Positions 45,531 to 54,670 are shown, counted from the first letter of the stretch. The stretch is 64,000 bases of DNA from an uncultured Verrucomicrobia subdivision 3 bacterium (GCA_903875465.1 CAIQWB010000149.1:1-64000), one strand, 5' to 3'. Program-made: numbers and translations. The notes: generated by a model not told the origin, from the letters alone.

Positions 45531-45562
45531 AAATAAAAAAGCCCGTTCTTGCGAACGGGCTT
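45531..45562 (-). terminator. Terminator of the ribosomal cluster after rplQ
   Basis: AAGCCCGTTC (45539-45548) and GAACGGGCTT (45553-45562) form a perfect 10-bp stem with a 4-nt loop. On the minus strand it runs into TTTTTTATTT. It is 20 bp after the rplQ stop and ends the S10-spc-alpha transcript. Confidence 0.92.
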
Positions 45563-45581
45563 CGATTGTTTAAAAGCTTGA

Positions 45582-46052
45582 TTAGGCTTTGGTTTCACCA
45601 GCCGGAGCGACTGCCGGAGTGGCGTCCGCTTCCTTGGTTACCGTGGCCGCAACGTCCGTAACGCCAGCCGGGGTAGTGGTTTCCGGAGCTTCCACCGCAA
45701 TGTCCACCCATTCAAGAATCGCGCGCTGGGCGGCATCGCCGTTGCGCTGATTCAAATGGAGGATGCGCGTATAACCGCCATTGCGCGTTTTAAACGCGGG
45801 GGCGATCTCCGTGAAGAGGACCTTCGCGGCGTCTTCCTGGTGCAGACGGGCCACCGCGAGGCGGCGGTCATGCACGGTGCCACTCTTGCCGAGGGTCACC
45901 AGTTTTTCGGCCACCGAGCGAGCCGCTTTGGCCTTGGCCAGAGTGGTGGTCACCCGACGGTGAATGATCAGGCTGCAAACCAAGTTGGCCAGCATCGCAT
46001 TGCGATGTTCCGATGTGCGGCCCAGTTTGGCCGTTCGCTTCAAATGACGCAT
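45582..46052 (-). CDS. rplQ: 50S ribosomal protein L17
   Basis: A 156-residue L17. The conserved body is MRHLKRTAKLGRTSEHRNAM LANLVCSLI...TTLAKAKAARSVAEKLVTLG to about residue 118. The last 35-40 residues are an Ala/Thr/Glu-rich tail (TTTPAGVTDVAATVTKEADA) not found in the E. coli protein. It is the last gene of the cluster, 6 bp after rpoA. Confidence 0.96.
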   Translation of the reverse strand: MRHLKRTAKLGRTSEHRNAMLANLVCSLIIHRRVTTTLAKAKAARSVAEKLVTLGKSGTVHDRRLAVARLHQEDAAKVLFTEIAPAFKTRNGGYTRILHLNQRNGDAAQRAILEWVDIAVEAPETTTPAGVTDVAATVTKEADATPAVAPAGETKA

Positions 46053-46058
46053 AACAAA

Positions 46059-47072
46059 TTACTCCGCTTTGGGTTCTTCTTTCGGCGCCTCGAGGAGGCC
46101 CGGTTCAAAATTCATGCCGAGCGCCAGTCCCAGGGCCGTCAGCTTGTCTTTAATTTCATTGAGCGATTTCTTGCCGAAGTTACGATACTTCAGCATTTCC
46201 TGCTCACTTTTCATGGCCAGCTGGCCCACGGTGGTGATGTTGGCGTTGTTCAGGCAGTTGGCCGCCCGAACACTGAGTTCGATCTCATTCACGCTCATGT
46301 TCAGCAGCTTCTTCATCTTGGACTTTTCTTCGTCCTGCTTGTCCGCTGCTTCTTCAAATTCAATGGCGTTCTTGTCGTAACCGACAAATACGTCCAGGTG
46401 ATGGGACAGGATGGCGGAGGATTGCGTAAGCGCATCATCGGGAGAAATCCGGCCGTCGGTCCAGATTTCTAAAATCAAGCGGTCGTAATCCGTACGGTTA
46501 CCCACGCGGGCGGCTTCCACGGCATAACGAACCCGGGTGACCGGGGAAAACAGCGAGTCAATTGCCACGACGCCAATCGCCTGACCAGCCTTCTTGTTCT
46601 CGTCGTTCTGGCAGTAGCCACGGCCGACACGAACAGTCAGTTCCATCTCAAATTTCTTTTTCTTGTCAATCGTGCAAATATGCTGCTCCGGATTGACAAG
46701 CTCAACATTCTGGTTGGTCTGAATGTCGCCAGCGGTGACCGCACCTTCTTTGTTGACGGAAAGCAACAGCGTTTGTTCTTCGCGATTGTGAGCTTTGAAC
46801 TTAACTTTCTTAAGGTTCAAAACAATGTCCGTCATGTCTTCAACCACGCCTTCGATGGTGGCAAATTCGTGCATCGCACCGTCCACCTTCAAGGAGGTGA
46901 TGGCGGCACCTTCGAGCGAGGAAAGCAGCACGCGGCGGAGGGAATTGCCAACCGTATGGCCATAACCCGTTTCAAACGGATCGGCAATAAATTTGGCATA
47001 AGTGGCCGTCGCTGTTGCTTCTTCCTTCTGCAACCGCTTCGGCATTTCAAAACGTCCGAGTTTAACTGACAT
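46059..47072 (-). CDS. rpoA: DNA-directed RNA polymerase subunit alpha
   Basis: A 337-residue alpha subunit. The N-terminal assembly domain spans about 1-240 (FIADPFETGYGHTVGNSLRR VLLSSLEGAAIT is the classic dimerisation stretch). A linker (about 240-260) leads to the C-terminal DNA-binding domain (LLNMSVNEIELSVRAANCLN...FGKKSLNEIKDKL), which contacts UP elements and activators. An intact alpha-CTD fits the A-tract UP-like elements seen upstream of rpsJ and rplB. Confidence 0.98.
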   Translation of the reverse strand: MSVKLGRFEMPKRLQKEEATATATYAKFIADPFETGYGHTVGNSLRRVLLSSLEGAAITSLKVDGAMHEFATIEGVVEDMTDIVLNLKKVKFKAHNREEQTLLLSVNKEGAVTAGDIQTNQNVELVNPEQHICTIDKKKKFEMELTVRVGRGYCQNDENKKAGQAIGVVAIDSLFSPVTRVRYAVEAARVGNRTDYDRLILEIWTDGRISPDDALTQSSAILSHHLDVFVGYDKNAIEFEEAADKQDEEKSKMKKLLNMSVNEIELSVRAANCLNNANITTVGQLAMKSEQEMLKYRNFGKKSLNEIKDKLTALGLALGMNFEPGLLEAPKEEPKAE

Positions 47073-47175
47073 GGTATCCTTTCAACAATTGTTAACTGGC
47101 GTCCACCGGCCTATTCCCCGGACGGACGGACACCCATATAATTGTTTGTTTCGCCAAAGCGAAACGGGTTATGGT

Positions 47176-47784
47176 TTAACGGGAATAAAATTCGACGACC
47201 GCCTGCTCATTGGCAATGGGCTGGATCTCATCACGCGTCGGAACGCGCATTACGGTGCCCTTGAAGTCTTCTTTGCTGAGCGACAACCAATCCGGCACGG
47301 CGCGACTGGTGGAGATTTCCAGATTCTTAGTGGCGAGCTGGCGTGAAACATTATTGTTTTTCACGTGGATCACGTCATTCACCTTCAAGGCAAAAGACGG
47401 AATGCCAACCTTGCGACCATTGACAGTCACGTGGCCGTGGCACACCAGCTGGCGGGCAGCGGCGCGGGTGGTGCCGAAACCAAGGTGGAAAACCACATTG
47501 TCCAGGCGCGTCTCAAGAATTTGCAGCATTTGTTCGCCCGTGACACCACGACGGCGGAGCGCCTTTTCGTAGACACCGCGGAACTGCTTTTCCATGAGGC
47601 CGTAGTAGTAACGCAGCTTTTGCTTCTCGATCAGGCCGAGGCCGTAATCGGTGTGCTTGCGGCGGGACTTGGGGCCATGCACGCCGGGACCGTAGTTGCG
47701 GCGTTCCAAATATTTGGAAGGACCGAAAATGGGGAGCCCAAAACGGCGGCTGATACGAACACGAGGACCTGTATAACGAGCCAT
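47176..47784 (-). CDS. rpsD: 30S ribosomal protein S4
   Basis: A 202-residue assembly-initiating protein of the small subunit. Visible are MARYTGPRVRISRRFGLPIF, GPGVHGPKSRRKHTDYGLGL, QKLRYYYGLMEKQFRGVYEK and the S4 RNA-binding motif ETRLDNVVFHLGFGTTRAAARQLVCHGHVTVNGRKV. The zinc-binding cysteines of some S4 proteins are lacking. A 103-bp gap separates it from rpoA. Confidence 0.98.
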   Translation of the reverse strand: MARYTGPRVRISRRFGLPIFGPSKYLERRNYGPGVHGPKSRRKHTDYGLGLIEKQKLRYYYGLMEKQFRGVYEKALRRRGVTGEQMLQILETRLDNVVFHLGFGTTRAAARQLVCHGHVTVNGRKVGIPSFALKVNDVIHVKNNNVSRQLATKNLEISTSRAVPDWLSLSKEDFKGTVMRVPTRDEIQPIANEQAVVEFYSR

Positions 47785-47817
47785 AAATTAAATATGCAAA
47801 GTCAAACTTGAAATTGA

Positions 47818-48384
47818 TTAGACGCGGCGTTTCTTGCGCGGGCGGCAGCCATTATGCGGAACCGGGGTCACATCCTTGATGGCGCTGATTTCCAAACCGA
47901 TTGCCTGGAGGGCGCGGATCGCCGACTCACGGCCTGAACCAGGACCCTTGACCCGGATTTCCACTTCCTTCATCCCGTGGGCCATGGCCTGACGGGCGGC
48001 ATCTTGGGCCACTTGTTGCGCGGCGTAAGCCGTGCTCTTGCGGGATCCCTTGAATCCCACCCGGCCGGCGCTGGACCAGCCAATCAGATTGCCCTGCGCG
48101 TCCGTGATGGTCACCTGGGTATTATTGAAAGTAGCGAGAATATTAGCCACGCCAGAAACCACGTTCTTGGCATGCTTGGCCTTGATAATCTTCTTGGCAT
48201 TGGGATCTTCACCCAACAACTCGGCCGCCGTAGGCGCGGCAACCACCGGTACTTCCACGGGCTTGGTCGGATCAATGACTGCAGCGGCGGCGCCGGGAGC
48301 AGCCGGAGTGCCTTTGGCGGCAGCATCAGCCGCCGGTTTGGCTTCCTTCTTGGGAGCCGCTTTTTTCTTAATTTCTTCAGACAT
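47818..48384 (-). CDS. rpsK: 30S ribosomal protein S11 with long N-terminal extension
   Basis: At 188 residues this S11 is about 60 longer than usual. The conserved body begins near residue 68 ([40 protein letters not shown]) and ends with the standard [18 protein letters not shown]. Residues 1-67 are an Ala/Pro/Lys-rich low-complexity tail ([20 protein letters not shown]) with a short acidic part ([12 protein letters not shown]). The gap to rpsM (27 bp) leaves no better internal start upstream of the body, so the extension is probably translated. Confidence 0.97.
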   Translation of the reverse strand: MSEEIKKKAAPKKEAKPAADAAAKGTPAAPGAAAAVIDPTKPVEVPVVAAPTAAELLGEDPNAKKIIKAKHAKNVVSGVANILATFNNTQVTITDAQGNLIGWSSAGRVGFKGSRKSTAYAAQQVAQDAARQAMAHGMKEVEIRVKGPGSGRESAIRALQAIGLEISAIKDVTPVPHNGCRPRKKRRV

Positions 48385-48411
48385 AATACAAATTCAAAAT
48401 GATAAAACGCA

Positions 48412-48792
48412 TTATTTGGCAGCCGCGCGCTGCACCCCGACCGTGCGGCGGGGACCTTTGCGAGTGCGGGCGTTGGTCTGCGTGCGCTGACCACGAACCG
48501 GCAGACCGCGCATGTGGCGGATGCCGCGATAGCATTTGATACCTTGCAAACGCTTGAGATTCATGCCGATTTCGCGGCGCAGATCCCCTTCGATCACATA
48601 CTTGCCTTCCTGAATCGCATGCACGATCTGGGAGAGCTGCTGCTCGGTCAAATCCTTGGCGCGAACCGTGCGGTCGATATTGGCGCGCTCGAGAATCTCA
48701 ATCGCGTTGCTCGGACCGATGCCGTAAATGTAGCGGAGCGCGATATCGATGCGCTTGTTGGAAGGAACTTCCACACCTATGATGCGTGCCAT
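48412..48792 (-). CDS. rpsM: 30S ribosomal protein S13
   Basis: A 126-residue S13 of the small-subunit head, contacting tRNA and L5. Motifs are [30 protein letters not shown], the helix-two-turn-helix [14 protein letters not shown], and the C-terminal [19 protein letters not shown]. Normal length. It lies 3 bp after rpmJ. Confidence 0.98.
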   Translation of the reverse strand: MARIIGVEVPSNKRIDIALRYIYGIGPSNAIEILERANIDRTVRAKDLTEQQLSQIVHAIQEGKYVIEGDLRREIGMNLKRLQGIKCYRGIRHMRGLPVRGQRTQTNARTRKGPRRTVGVQRAAAK

Positions 48793-48795
48793 ATA

Positions 48796-48909
48796 TTAGC
48801 CTTGCCGTTGTTTGTGACGTTTGTTGGTGCAAATCACGCGAATGACGCCACGACGGCGTACCACTTTGCAGTGCTCACACATTTTTTTAACTGACGCGCG
48901 AACTTTCAT
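48796..48909 (-). CDS. rpmJ: 50S ribosomal protein L36
   Basis: A 37-residue protein too short for the ORF track ([37 protein letters not shown]). It is the zinc-binding form, with CEHC, a third cysteine in VICTN and a histidine in KRHKQ as ligands. It sits between infA and rpsM as in most bacteria. Confidence 0.97.
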   Translation of the reverse strand: MKVRASVKKMCEHCKVVRRRGVIRVICTNKRHKQRQG

Positions 48910-49004
48910 TTTCTAAAATATTGTAAATTGCTCTAAATTTTCACCGAACCACTACCTGCTACCGTCCCACACCCTGCCCAGCTAAACCGGCGGTCCAGGA
49001 CGTG

Positions 49005-49220
49005 CTAAATCTGTGGCAAAATCCGCCCCACCGATAAATCATAAGGCGTCAATTGCAACTGTACCGTGTCCCCGGCCTTATAAGCTGGGGCGTCTCGGCG
49101 AGCCCGCCCGGTAACGAACGCCGTCAACCGGTGTCCATTCTTTAACTCGGCGTGCCAGGTGCCGTTCGGCAGCACTGCCACCACCACCGCCGCTACGCGA
49201 AAGACCGATTCTCCGGCCAT
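49005..49220 (-). CDS. infA: Translation initiation factor IF-1
   Basis: A 71-residue S1-like OB-fold protein that occupies the A site during initiation. VVAVLPNGTWHAELKNGHRL, TAFVTGRARR, and the ending YDLSVGRILPQI match the family, though the first residues (MAGESVFRVAAVV) are divergent. It overlaps the map 3' end by 28 bp, which is tighter than usual. Confidence 0.93.
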   Translation of the reverse strand: MAGESVFRVAAVVVAVLPNGTWHAELKNGHRLTAFVTGRARRDAPAYKAGDTVQLQLTPYDLSVGRILPQI

Positions 49221-49963
49221 GTTAAAATCTCCGGCCCTTTGTCGGTAATTAATACCGTATGTTCAAAATGGGCAGATAGTGAACCATCTTGTGTCACCAC
49301 TGTCCAGCCGTCTTTCAATATTTTTACGTTGGCTGAACCCGCGTTAACCATCGGTTCGATCGCCAAGGTCATCCCCGACCGCAACTTCTGGTTGCTATTT
49401 CGGTCGACGAAATTAGGGATTTGAGGTTCTTCATGCATCGTTCGACCGACGCCATGGCCCACAAATTCCCGTACTACACTAAAATTGTTGCTCTCAACGT
49501 ACTGCTGCACAGCGCGCGATATATCGGAAACCCGATTGCCCGGCAAGGCGGCAGCAATTCCCTCATACAGGGCTTTTTCCGTTACATCCATCAACCGCTG
49601 GGCGGCCACGCTGCATCCGCCAACGGCCACCGTTTTGGCTGTGTCACCAATAAAACCACGATAAGACACGCCTACGTCCAAACTCACAATATCACCAAAT
49701 GTTACCTGGCGTTCGCTACCCATGCCGTGAACAACTTCGTCATTGACCGAAATGCACGTATGGCATGGAAACTTGCGATAACCTAAAAAGGCGCTCTTCG
49801 CCCCGTGGGCGCGGATTACTTCCGCTGCCAGATTATCAATTTGCCGGGTGGTTACGCCTGGCTTGATAAAGGCTGCCACCTCATTCAACACTTTGGCAGC
49901 TAATGCGCACGCCGGGCGCATTGATTCCAAATCTAACTCCGTTTTGAGGACAATCTTGCCCAC
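49193..49963 (-). CDS. map: Methionine aminopeptidase type I
   Basis: A 256-residue enzyme removing the initiator methionine. The five metal ligands are in DVGVSYRGFIGDTAKTVAVG (two Asp), FVGHGVGRTMHEEP (His), LAIEPMV (Glu) and HFEHTVLIT (Glu). CHTCISVNDEVVHGM is the substrate-side motif. It starts 9 bp after secY, as in the spc operon of many bacteria; adk is absent. Confidence 0.97.
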   Translation of the reverse strand: MGKIVLKTELDLESMRPACALAAKVLNEVAAFIKPGVTTRQIDNLAAEVIRAHGAKSAFLGYRKFPCHTCISVNDEVVHGMGSERQVTFGDIVSLDVGVSYRGFIGDTAKTVAVGGCSVAAQRLMDVTEKALYEGIAAALPGNRVSDISRAVQQYVESNNFSVVREFVGHGVGRTMHEEPQIPNFVDRNSNQKLRSGMTLAIEPMVNAGSANVKILKDGWTVVTQDGSLSAHFEHTVLITDKGPEILTWPENRSFA

Positions 49964-49972
49964 AGTCCAGAG

Positions 49973-51358
49973 TTAGAAGCGTCCCCGGACGCGGCCTTTC
50001 TTGAGAAACCCATCATAATGACGCATCATTAAGTGAGATTCCATCTGCCGCATCGTGTCCAAGAGCACACCCACCGCGATCAAAATACTCGTACCGCCGA
50101 AGAAGGTGGCTACGTCATAAGGAATCCCGAGTTCCTTAAATAGAATAATCGGAATCGTGGCGATTACCGTCAGGAACAAAGCACCGGCAAACGTGATGCG
50201 GGTCATCGCCTTGTGTAGGTAATCACTCGTCCCCTGGCCGGGACGAACCCCCGGGATATAACCGCCATTCTTCTTCAAATCATCAGCAATCTGCAATTCA
50301 TTGAACTGCGTGGCCACCCAGAAGTACGAGAAGAACAGGATCATCAAGGCGTACAAGGACAAGTAAAGGAACGCACCTTCATTAAGTGACCGGGCAATAT
50401 CCCCGAAGAACGCGATGTTAAAGCGCTGATCGAGAATCAAGAAAATCTTCTGCGGGAACATCAAAATCGACTGGGCAAAAATGATCGGCATCACCCCGGC
50501 ATAATTAACCTTGAGCGGCATGAACGAAGTCCCACCGGCATACATCTTCCGACCAACCGCCCGCTGGGCGTACTGTACCGGAATCTTACGTTGGGCCTGG
50601 GTGATCGCGATGACACCGGCAATCACAACCGCTAATAAAATCACAAGCAACAAACCCGTTCCCGCCAAATGATAGTTCGCTTCAATGCCGCCGGCTGGGA
50701 AAAACATATCGTGTAAACCGGTAAACATTTTCGGCAAACGAGCCACAATGCCCACCGTAATGATCAGGGATACACCATTCCCAATGCCACGTTCAGTGAT
50801 TTGTTCACCCAACCACATTAACAACATGGAACCCGTCGTCATCAACAAGACGGTTTGAATCCGGAACCACCAGATGTGGTCATCGCTAAACAACACCAAA
50901 CGGCCAATACCCTGGCCGAAAATCTTGTCCGGACTTTCAAAACCAATGGCAAATACAAAACCCTGAATCAAACAGAGCAGCACCGTCAAATAGCGGCTGT
51001 ATTGAATGATCTTGGTACGGCCGCCCTCTTCCCGAGCCAGCTTGCTCAATTTTGGCCACACCGCCGTCAATAATTGAATAATGATTGTGGCACTGATATA
51101 GGGCATGATGCCCAGCGTACCAATCGCACCATGCTCCAAGGCACCGCCCGCAAACAAATTGTACATGCCCAACAAACCGCCGCCCGCATGGGACTGGCTG
51201 TTGTAATAGGCCGACAGTGTGTTACCAGACAGCCCGGGAATTCGAATGAACGAAATCAACCGGCAGACGAACAAGACGCCAAAAGTGAACAGAATCCGGG
51301 ATTTAAGCTCCGGAATTTTGAAGCAATTGACGAAAGTATTGGCAATGGAGCGAAACAT
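49973..51358 (-). CDS. secY: Protein translocase subunit SecY
   Basis: A 461-residue protein-conducting channel of the Sec translocon with ten membrane helices. Recognisable are FTFGVLFVCRLISFIRIPG, the plug region after LSGNTLSAYYNS, LNVWLGEQITERGIGNGVSL-type loop (MWLGEQITERGIGNGVSLII) and YFWVATQFNELQIADDLKKN GGYIPGVRPG with the C-terminal ILIAVGVLLDTMRQMESHLM. Normal length. It lies 12 bp after rplO. Confidence 0.98.
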   Translation of the reverse strand: MFRSIANTFVNCFKIPELKSRILFTFGVLFVCRLISFIRIPGLSGNTLSAYYNSQSHAGGGLLGMYNLFAGGALEHGAIGTLGIMPYISATIIIQLLTAVWPKLSKLAREEGGRTKIIQYSRYLTVLLCLIQGFVFAIGFESPDKIFGQGIGRLVLFSDDHIWWFRIQTVLLMTTGSMLLMWLGEQITERGIGNGVSLIITVGIVARLPKMFTGLHDMFFPAGGIEANYHLAGTGLLLVILLAVVIAGVIAITQAQRKIPVQYAQRAVGRKMYAGGTSFMPLKVNYAGVMPIIFAQSILMFPQKIFLILDQRFNIAFFGDIARSLNEGAFLYLSLYALMILFFSYFWVATQFNELQIADDLKKNGGYIPGVRPGQGTSDYLHKAMTRITFAGALFLTVIATIPIILFKELGIPYDVATFFGGTSILIAVGVLLDTMRQMESHLMMRHYDGFLKKGRVRGRF

Positions 51359-51370
51359 GAATCAATCCAC

Positions 51371-51844
51371 TTAGGGCTTGGCTGCGACTGCAGGCTTGGC
51401 AACCACCACTTCGCAGGTGCCGCCCAAAGCTTCGATTTTGGTTTTGGCGGATGCGCTAAAGGAATTCGCCACCACGGTCAGCTTTTTGGTCAGCGTGCCC
51501 GTGCCCAGAATCTTAAGACCGGCCGATTTGCCATTGGCCAGGCCAATCGCACGGCAGGCGGCCTCATCCACGCGAGCGCCATTGTCGAAAACTTCCAAAC
51601 CGCCGACATTCACGGGGCTGTAACGCACGGTGAACCGGGCATTATTAAAACCGCGCTTCGGGATGCGGCGAATGAGCGGCATCTGACCGCCTTCGAAACC
51701 GATACGAATCGAGCTGCCGGAGCGGGCGGTTTGGCCTTTGCCACCGCGACCAGAAGTCTTACCGTGACCACTGGATTCGCCCTGGCCGAGGCGTTTGGTG
51801 CGATGCTTGGCACCCGGACGAGGTTGTAAATTGTGCAGACGCAT
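51371..51844 (-). CDS. rplO: 50S ribosomal protein L15
   Basis: A 157-residue L15 with the extended N-terminal Gly/Arg/Lys arm (GAKHRTKRLGQGESSGHGKT SGRGGKGQTARSG) and the globular C-terminal part (GGQMPLIRRIPKRGF, INVGGLEVF-type PVNVGGLEVFDNGARVDEAA). It follows rpsE directly; the usual rpmD between S5 and L15 is missing. Confidence 0.97.
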   Translation of the reverse strand: MRLHNLQPRPGAKHRTKRLGQGESSGHGKTSGRGGKGQTARSGSSIRIGFEGGQMPLIRRIPKRGFNNARFTVRYSPVNVGGLEVFDNGARVDEAACRAIGLANGKSAGLKILGTGTLTKKLTVVANSFSASAKTKIEALGGTCEVVVAKPAVAAKP

Positions 51845-51849
51845 AAAAA

Positions 51850-52491
51850 TCAGGCCGTAGCGGGTGCGGCAACCGCCGACCCAGGAACCACGGGAACTTC
51901 AGTGGGTTTAACTTTGTGAATGGTCATGCCACGGCCCTTGTAAATTTCTTCACGGAGGCGGAGGCTCAAAAGGGCGTTCAATGTGGCTTTCACAACGTTG
52001 GCCGCATTGCTGGAACCAAGGGACTTGGTCAGAATATCTTTGACCCCGGCGGATTCCAATACGGCACGCACGGTTTTTCCAGCGATCAAGCCGGTACCGG
52101 GCGAGGCCGGACGGAGCAAAATCTTGGCCCCACCATAAGTGGAATACACTTCATGGGGAATGGTGGCATCTTTCAAGGACACCGGGACCATCTGGTTGCG
52201 GGCAAGTTCGCCACCACGGCGAATGGCATCCGCTACTTCGCTGGCTTTGCCCAAGGCATAACCCACGCGGCCGCGCTTGTCGCCAATGACCACCAAGGCG
52301 CTGAAATTAAACCGGCGGCCACCTTTGACCACCTTGGAGGAGCGGTTGATGAAAACCACTTTCTCCATCAATTCTTCGCCGCCACCGCCGCCGAAACCAC
52401 CATCGGAATCGCCGGGTTTGCCACGACGGCCACCGCGTCCGCGAGGACCGCGCTGGTCATCGCCACCAGGTTTTTTTACAATATCAGCCAC
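51850..52491 (-). CDS. rpsE: 30S ribosomal protein S5
   Basis: A 213-residue S5, longer than the about 165 of E. coli because of an N-terminal Gly/Arg/Asp-rich tail (DDQRGPRGRGGRRGKPGDSD) and a C-terminal Pro/Ala stretch. The core has EKVVFINRSSKVVKGGRRFN FSALVVIGDKRGRVGYALGK and the second domain TGLIAGKTVRAVLESAGVKD. S5 acts in decoding accuracy and mRNA unwinding. Confidence 0.97.
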   Translation of the reverse strand: MADIVKKPGGDDQRGPRGRGGRRGKPGDSDGGFGGGGGEELMEKVVFINRSSKVVKGGRRFNFSALVVIGDKRGRVGYALGKASEVADAIRRGGELARNQMVPVSLKDATIPHEVYSTYGGAKILLRPASPGTGLIAGKTVRAVLESAGVKDILTKSLGSSNAANVVKATLNALLSLRLREEIYKGRGMTIHKVKPTEVPVVPGSAVAAPATA

Positions 52492-52511
52492 AGTATTCTT
52501 CTTGGTTCAGG

Positions 52512-52877
52512 TTAAAATTGCAGGCCAGCTTCCCGGGCCGCTTCGGCCAGAGCTTTGATTTTGCCATGATAGCGGGTGCCACCGCGGTCGAACACGACCT
52601 GCTTGATACCCTTTTCAATGGCAGTTTTGGCAGCGAGCGCGCCGATCACTTTCGCACTGGCCACATTGGCAGCCAGGGTGTCACGATCAGGAGTGCTCTT
52701 GGCCAGGGTCGAAGCCGAGGCCAGCGTCTTGCCGGCATCGTCATCGATAAACTGGACGTGAATATTTTTGTTGGCAAAGCACACGGCCATGCGGGGGCGC
52801 ACGATCGAACCGCGGACTTTTTTACGGATGCGCCAGCGGCGCAACTGCGCCAAACGTTCTTTTTTATCAGTTCTCAT
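52512..52877 (-). CDS. rplR: 50S ribosomal protein L18
   Basis: A 121-residue 5S rRNA-binding protein. RRWRIRKKVRGSIVRPRMAV CFANKNIHVQFIDDDAGKTL and the C-terminal VVFDRGGTRYHGKIKALAEAAREAGLQF are diagnostic. Normal length; 20 bp before rpsE on the same strand. Confidence 0.97.
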   Translation of the reverse strand: MRTDKKERLAQLRRWRIRKKVRGSIVRPRMAVCFANKNIHVQFIDDDAGKTLASASTLAKSTPDRDTLAANVASAKVIGALAAKTAIEKGIKQVVFDRGGTRYHGKIKALAEAAREAGLQF

Positions 52878-52915
52878 TGGTTTTGGCCACGGATTTTGCC
52901 GGGGCTTAAAATTTA

Positions 52916-53452
52916 TTATTGGACCGTCTTGCCTTCCTTGCGCACCACGTGCTCACCGGCATAGCGAACACCCTTGCCCTTGTAGGGTTCCGGGGGATAA
53001 TAACCACGGATTTCGGAAGCCACCTGGCCAACCACCCGTTTGTCCGGGCCTTCAATGGTAAGCTTGGTATTTTCTTCGACCGTTACCTTGATCTGATCCG
53101 GAATGGCATAATTCAGCGGATGTGAATAGCCTAGGGAAAGATTGACAACTTTGCCCACCACGGCGGCTTTGAAACCGACACCCTGAATTTCCAGTTTTTT
53201 GACAAAACCATCGGTCACACCTTTGACCATGTTGTTGACCAAGGCGCGGCTGAGTCCGTGCAGAGCTTTTGCTTGCGCGTCTTCACCATCGCGAGTCACC
53301 AAAATCTTGCCGTCCTCGACCTTGAGGCTCGTGCGTTTCGGCAGTTCCCAGTCGAGTTTGCCTTTCGGGCCTTCGACAAGAACTTTCTGCCCCTTCACCT
53401 CGATCTTAACCTTCGGGGGAATGGCAATCGGTTGTTTTCCAATACGCGACAT
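52916..53452 (-). CDS. rplF: 50S ribosomal protein L6
   Basis: A 178-residue L6 near the factor-binding centre of the large subunit. MSRIGKQPIAIPPKVKIEVK, VEGPKGKLDWELP and the C-terminal RGYYPPEPYKGKGVRYAGEHVVRKEGKTVQ are typical. Normal length. Confidence 0.98.
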   Translation of the reverse strand: MSRIGKQPIAIPPKVKIEVKGQKVLVEGPKGKLDWELPKRTSLKVEDGKILVTRDGEDAQAKALHGLSRALVNNMVKGVTDGFVKKLEIQGVGFKAAVVGKVVNLSLGYSHPLNYAIPDQIKVTVEENTKLTIEGPDKRVVGQVASEIRGYYPPEPYKGKGVRYAGEHVVRKEGKTVQ

Positions 53453-53459
53453 AAAATTA

Positions 53460-53846
53460 TTACCAAATATAGCAGAGCAGTTCTCCGCCCAGGTTTTTCT
53501 TCTTGGCTTGCGTCCCGGTCATGATGCCTTCCGAGGTTGAGAGAATGGAGACACCCATTCCGCCCAGCACCCGGGGAATTTCCGTGGAACCCACGTATTT
53601 ACGCAAACCGGGCTTGCTAATCCGCTTCAAGCCTTCAATCACAGCCTTTTTGTCCTGATACTTGAGCTGAATTTTCAGCTTCTTGATCGCTTTGCCTTCG
53701 ACGGACACTTCGGAGACATAACCTTCGCTCTTCAAGATCTGGGCCACGCCCTCTTTGATGCGCGAGTGCGGCAGCTCCACCGCTGGCAGCAATGCACGGC
53801 TGGCATTGCGAATGCGGGTCAATAAATCGGAAATCGGATCGCTCAT
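53460..53846 (-). CDS. rpsH: 30S ribosomal protein S8
   Basis: A 128-residue S8, which binds the central domain of 16S rRNA and, in E. coli, represses the spc operon by binding its mRNA. DPISDLLTRIRNASRALLPA, KEGVAQILKSEGYVSEV and the C-terminal GVSILSTSEGIMTGTQAKKKN LGGELLCYIW match the family. Normal length. Confidence 0.98.
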   Translation of the reverse strand: MSDPISDLLTRIRNASRALLPAVELPHSRIKEGVAQILKSEGYVSEVSVEGKAIKKLKIQLKYQDKKAVIEGLKRISKPGLRKYVGSTEIPRVLGGMGVSILSTSEGIMTGTQAKKKNLGGELLCYIW

Positions 53847-53851
53847 AAAAA

Positions 53852-54121
53852 TTACCAGCTGGCTTTGGTTACTCCGGGAATCAAACCATTCAGGGCGCCT
53901 TCACGGAATGTCATCCGCGAGCAGCCAAATTTGCGCAGATAACCACGACGGCGGCCACTGAACGAGCAGCGATTCACCACCCGGGTGGGGCTGGCGTTCC
54001 GCGGCAGTTTGGCAAGGCCGGCGTAATCGCGTTTCGCCTTCAATTCAGCGCGGATGGCGGCGTACTTTTTTACCGTCTCCGACTTGCGCTTGTTGCGCTC
54101 CAACCATGATTTCTTGGCCAT
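53852..54121 (-). CDS. rpsN: 30S ribosomal protein S14 (zinc-free type)
   Basis: An 89-residue S14 of the longer, zinc-independent kind: [59 protein letters not shown] and ending [11 protein letters not shown]. The CxxC pairs of the zinc form are not present; only two isolated cysteines remain. Confidence 0.97.
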   Translation of the reverse strand: MAKKSWLERNKRKSETVKKYAAIRAELKAKRDYAGLAKLPRNASPTRVVNRCSFSGRRRGYLRKFGCSRMTFREGALNGLIPGVTKASW

Positions 54122-54127
54122 AAAAAT

Positions 54128-54670
54128 TTATTTTTCCGCAAACGGAAAGCCCATCAATTTCAACAAATCCAACGCCAGGGCATCTTTGCCCGCGGTGGTT
54201 ACCACAGTGATATCCATCCCCTGCTGGCGCTTGATCTTTTCAAGCTCGATTTCGGGGAAAATCGTTTGATCTGACACACCGAAGGTGTAATTGCCACGAC
54301 CGTCAAATTTCCGGGGCGAAAGCCCGCGAAAATCGCGAATCCGGGGCAGGGCCGCGGCGACCAGACGATCAAAAAATTCGTACATTTCCTCGCGGCGCAA
54401 GGTGACGCGGCAACCAATCACCTGGCCTTCGCGCAATTTGAAGTTGGCGATGCTATGACGGGACTTGCTGGTGGCCGGCTTGCGGCCGGTAATCAAGGTC
54501 AAATCTTTGGCGGCGTCTTCAATGGCACCCTTTTCGAGGGAAGCACTGACACCCATGTTCACCACGATCTTAACAAACTTCGGGATCTGGTGGACATTTT
54601 GAAAGTTGTGCTTGGCCTGGAGGGCGGGCACCACTTCATTTACGTATTTTTCGTACAGTCGGGCTTTCAT
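54128..54670 (-). CDS. rplE: 50S ribosomal protein L5
   Basis: A 180-residue L5 that binds 5S rRNA and contacts S13 across the subunit interface. NVHQIPKFVKIVVNMGVSAS, LTLITGRKPATSKSRHSIAN FKLREGQVIGCRVTLRREEM and FPEIELEKIKRQQGMDITVV are the family signatures. Normal length. Confidence 0.98.
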   Translation of the reverse strand: MKARLYEKYVNEVVPALQAKHNFQNVHQIPKFVKIVVNMGVSASLEKGAIEDAAKDLTLITGRKPATSKSRHSIANFKLREGQVIGCRVTLRREEMYEFFDRLVAAALPRIRDFRGLSPRKFDGRGNYTFGVSDQTIFPEIELEKIKRQQGMDITVVTTAGKDALALDLLKLMGFPFAEK

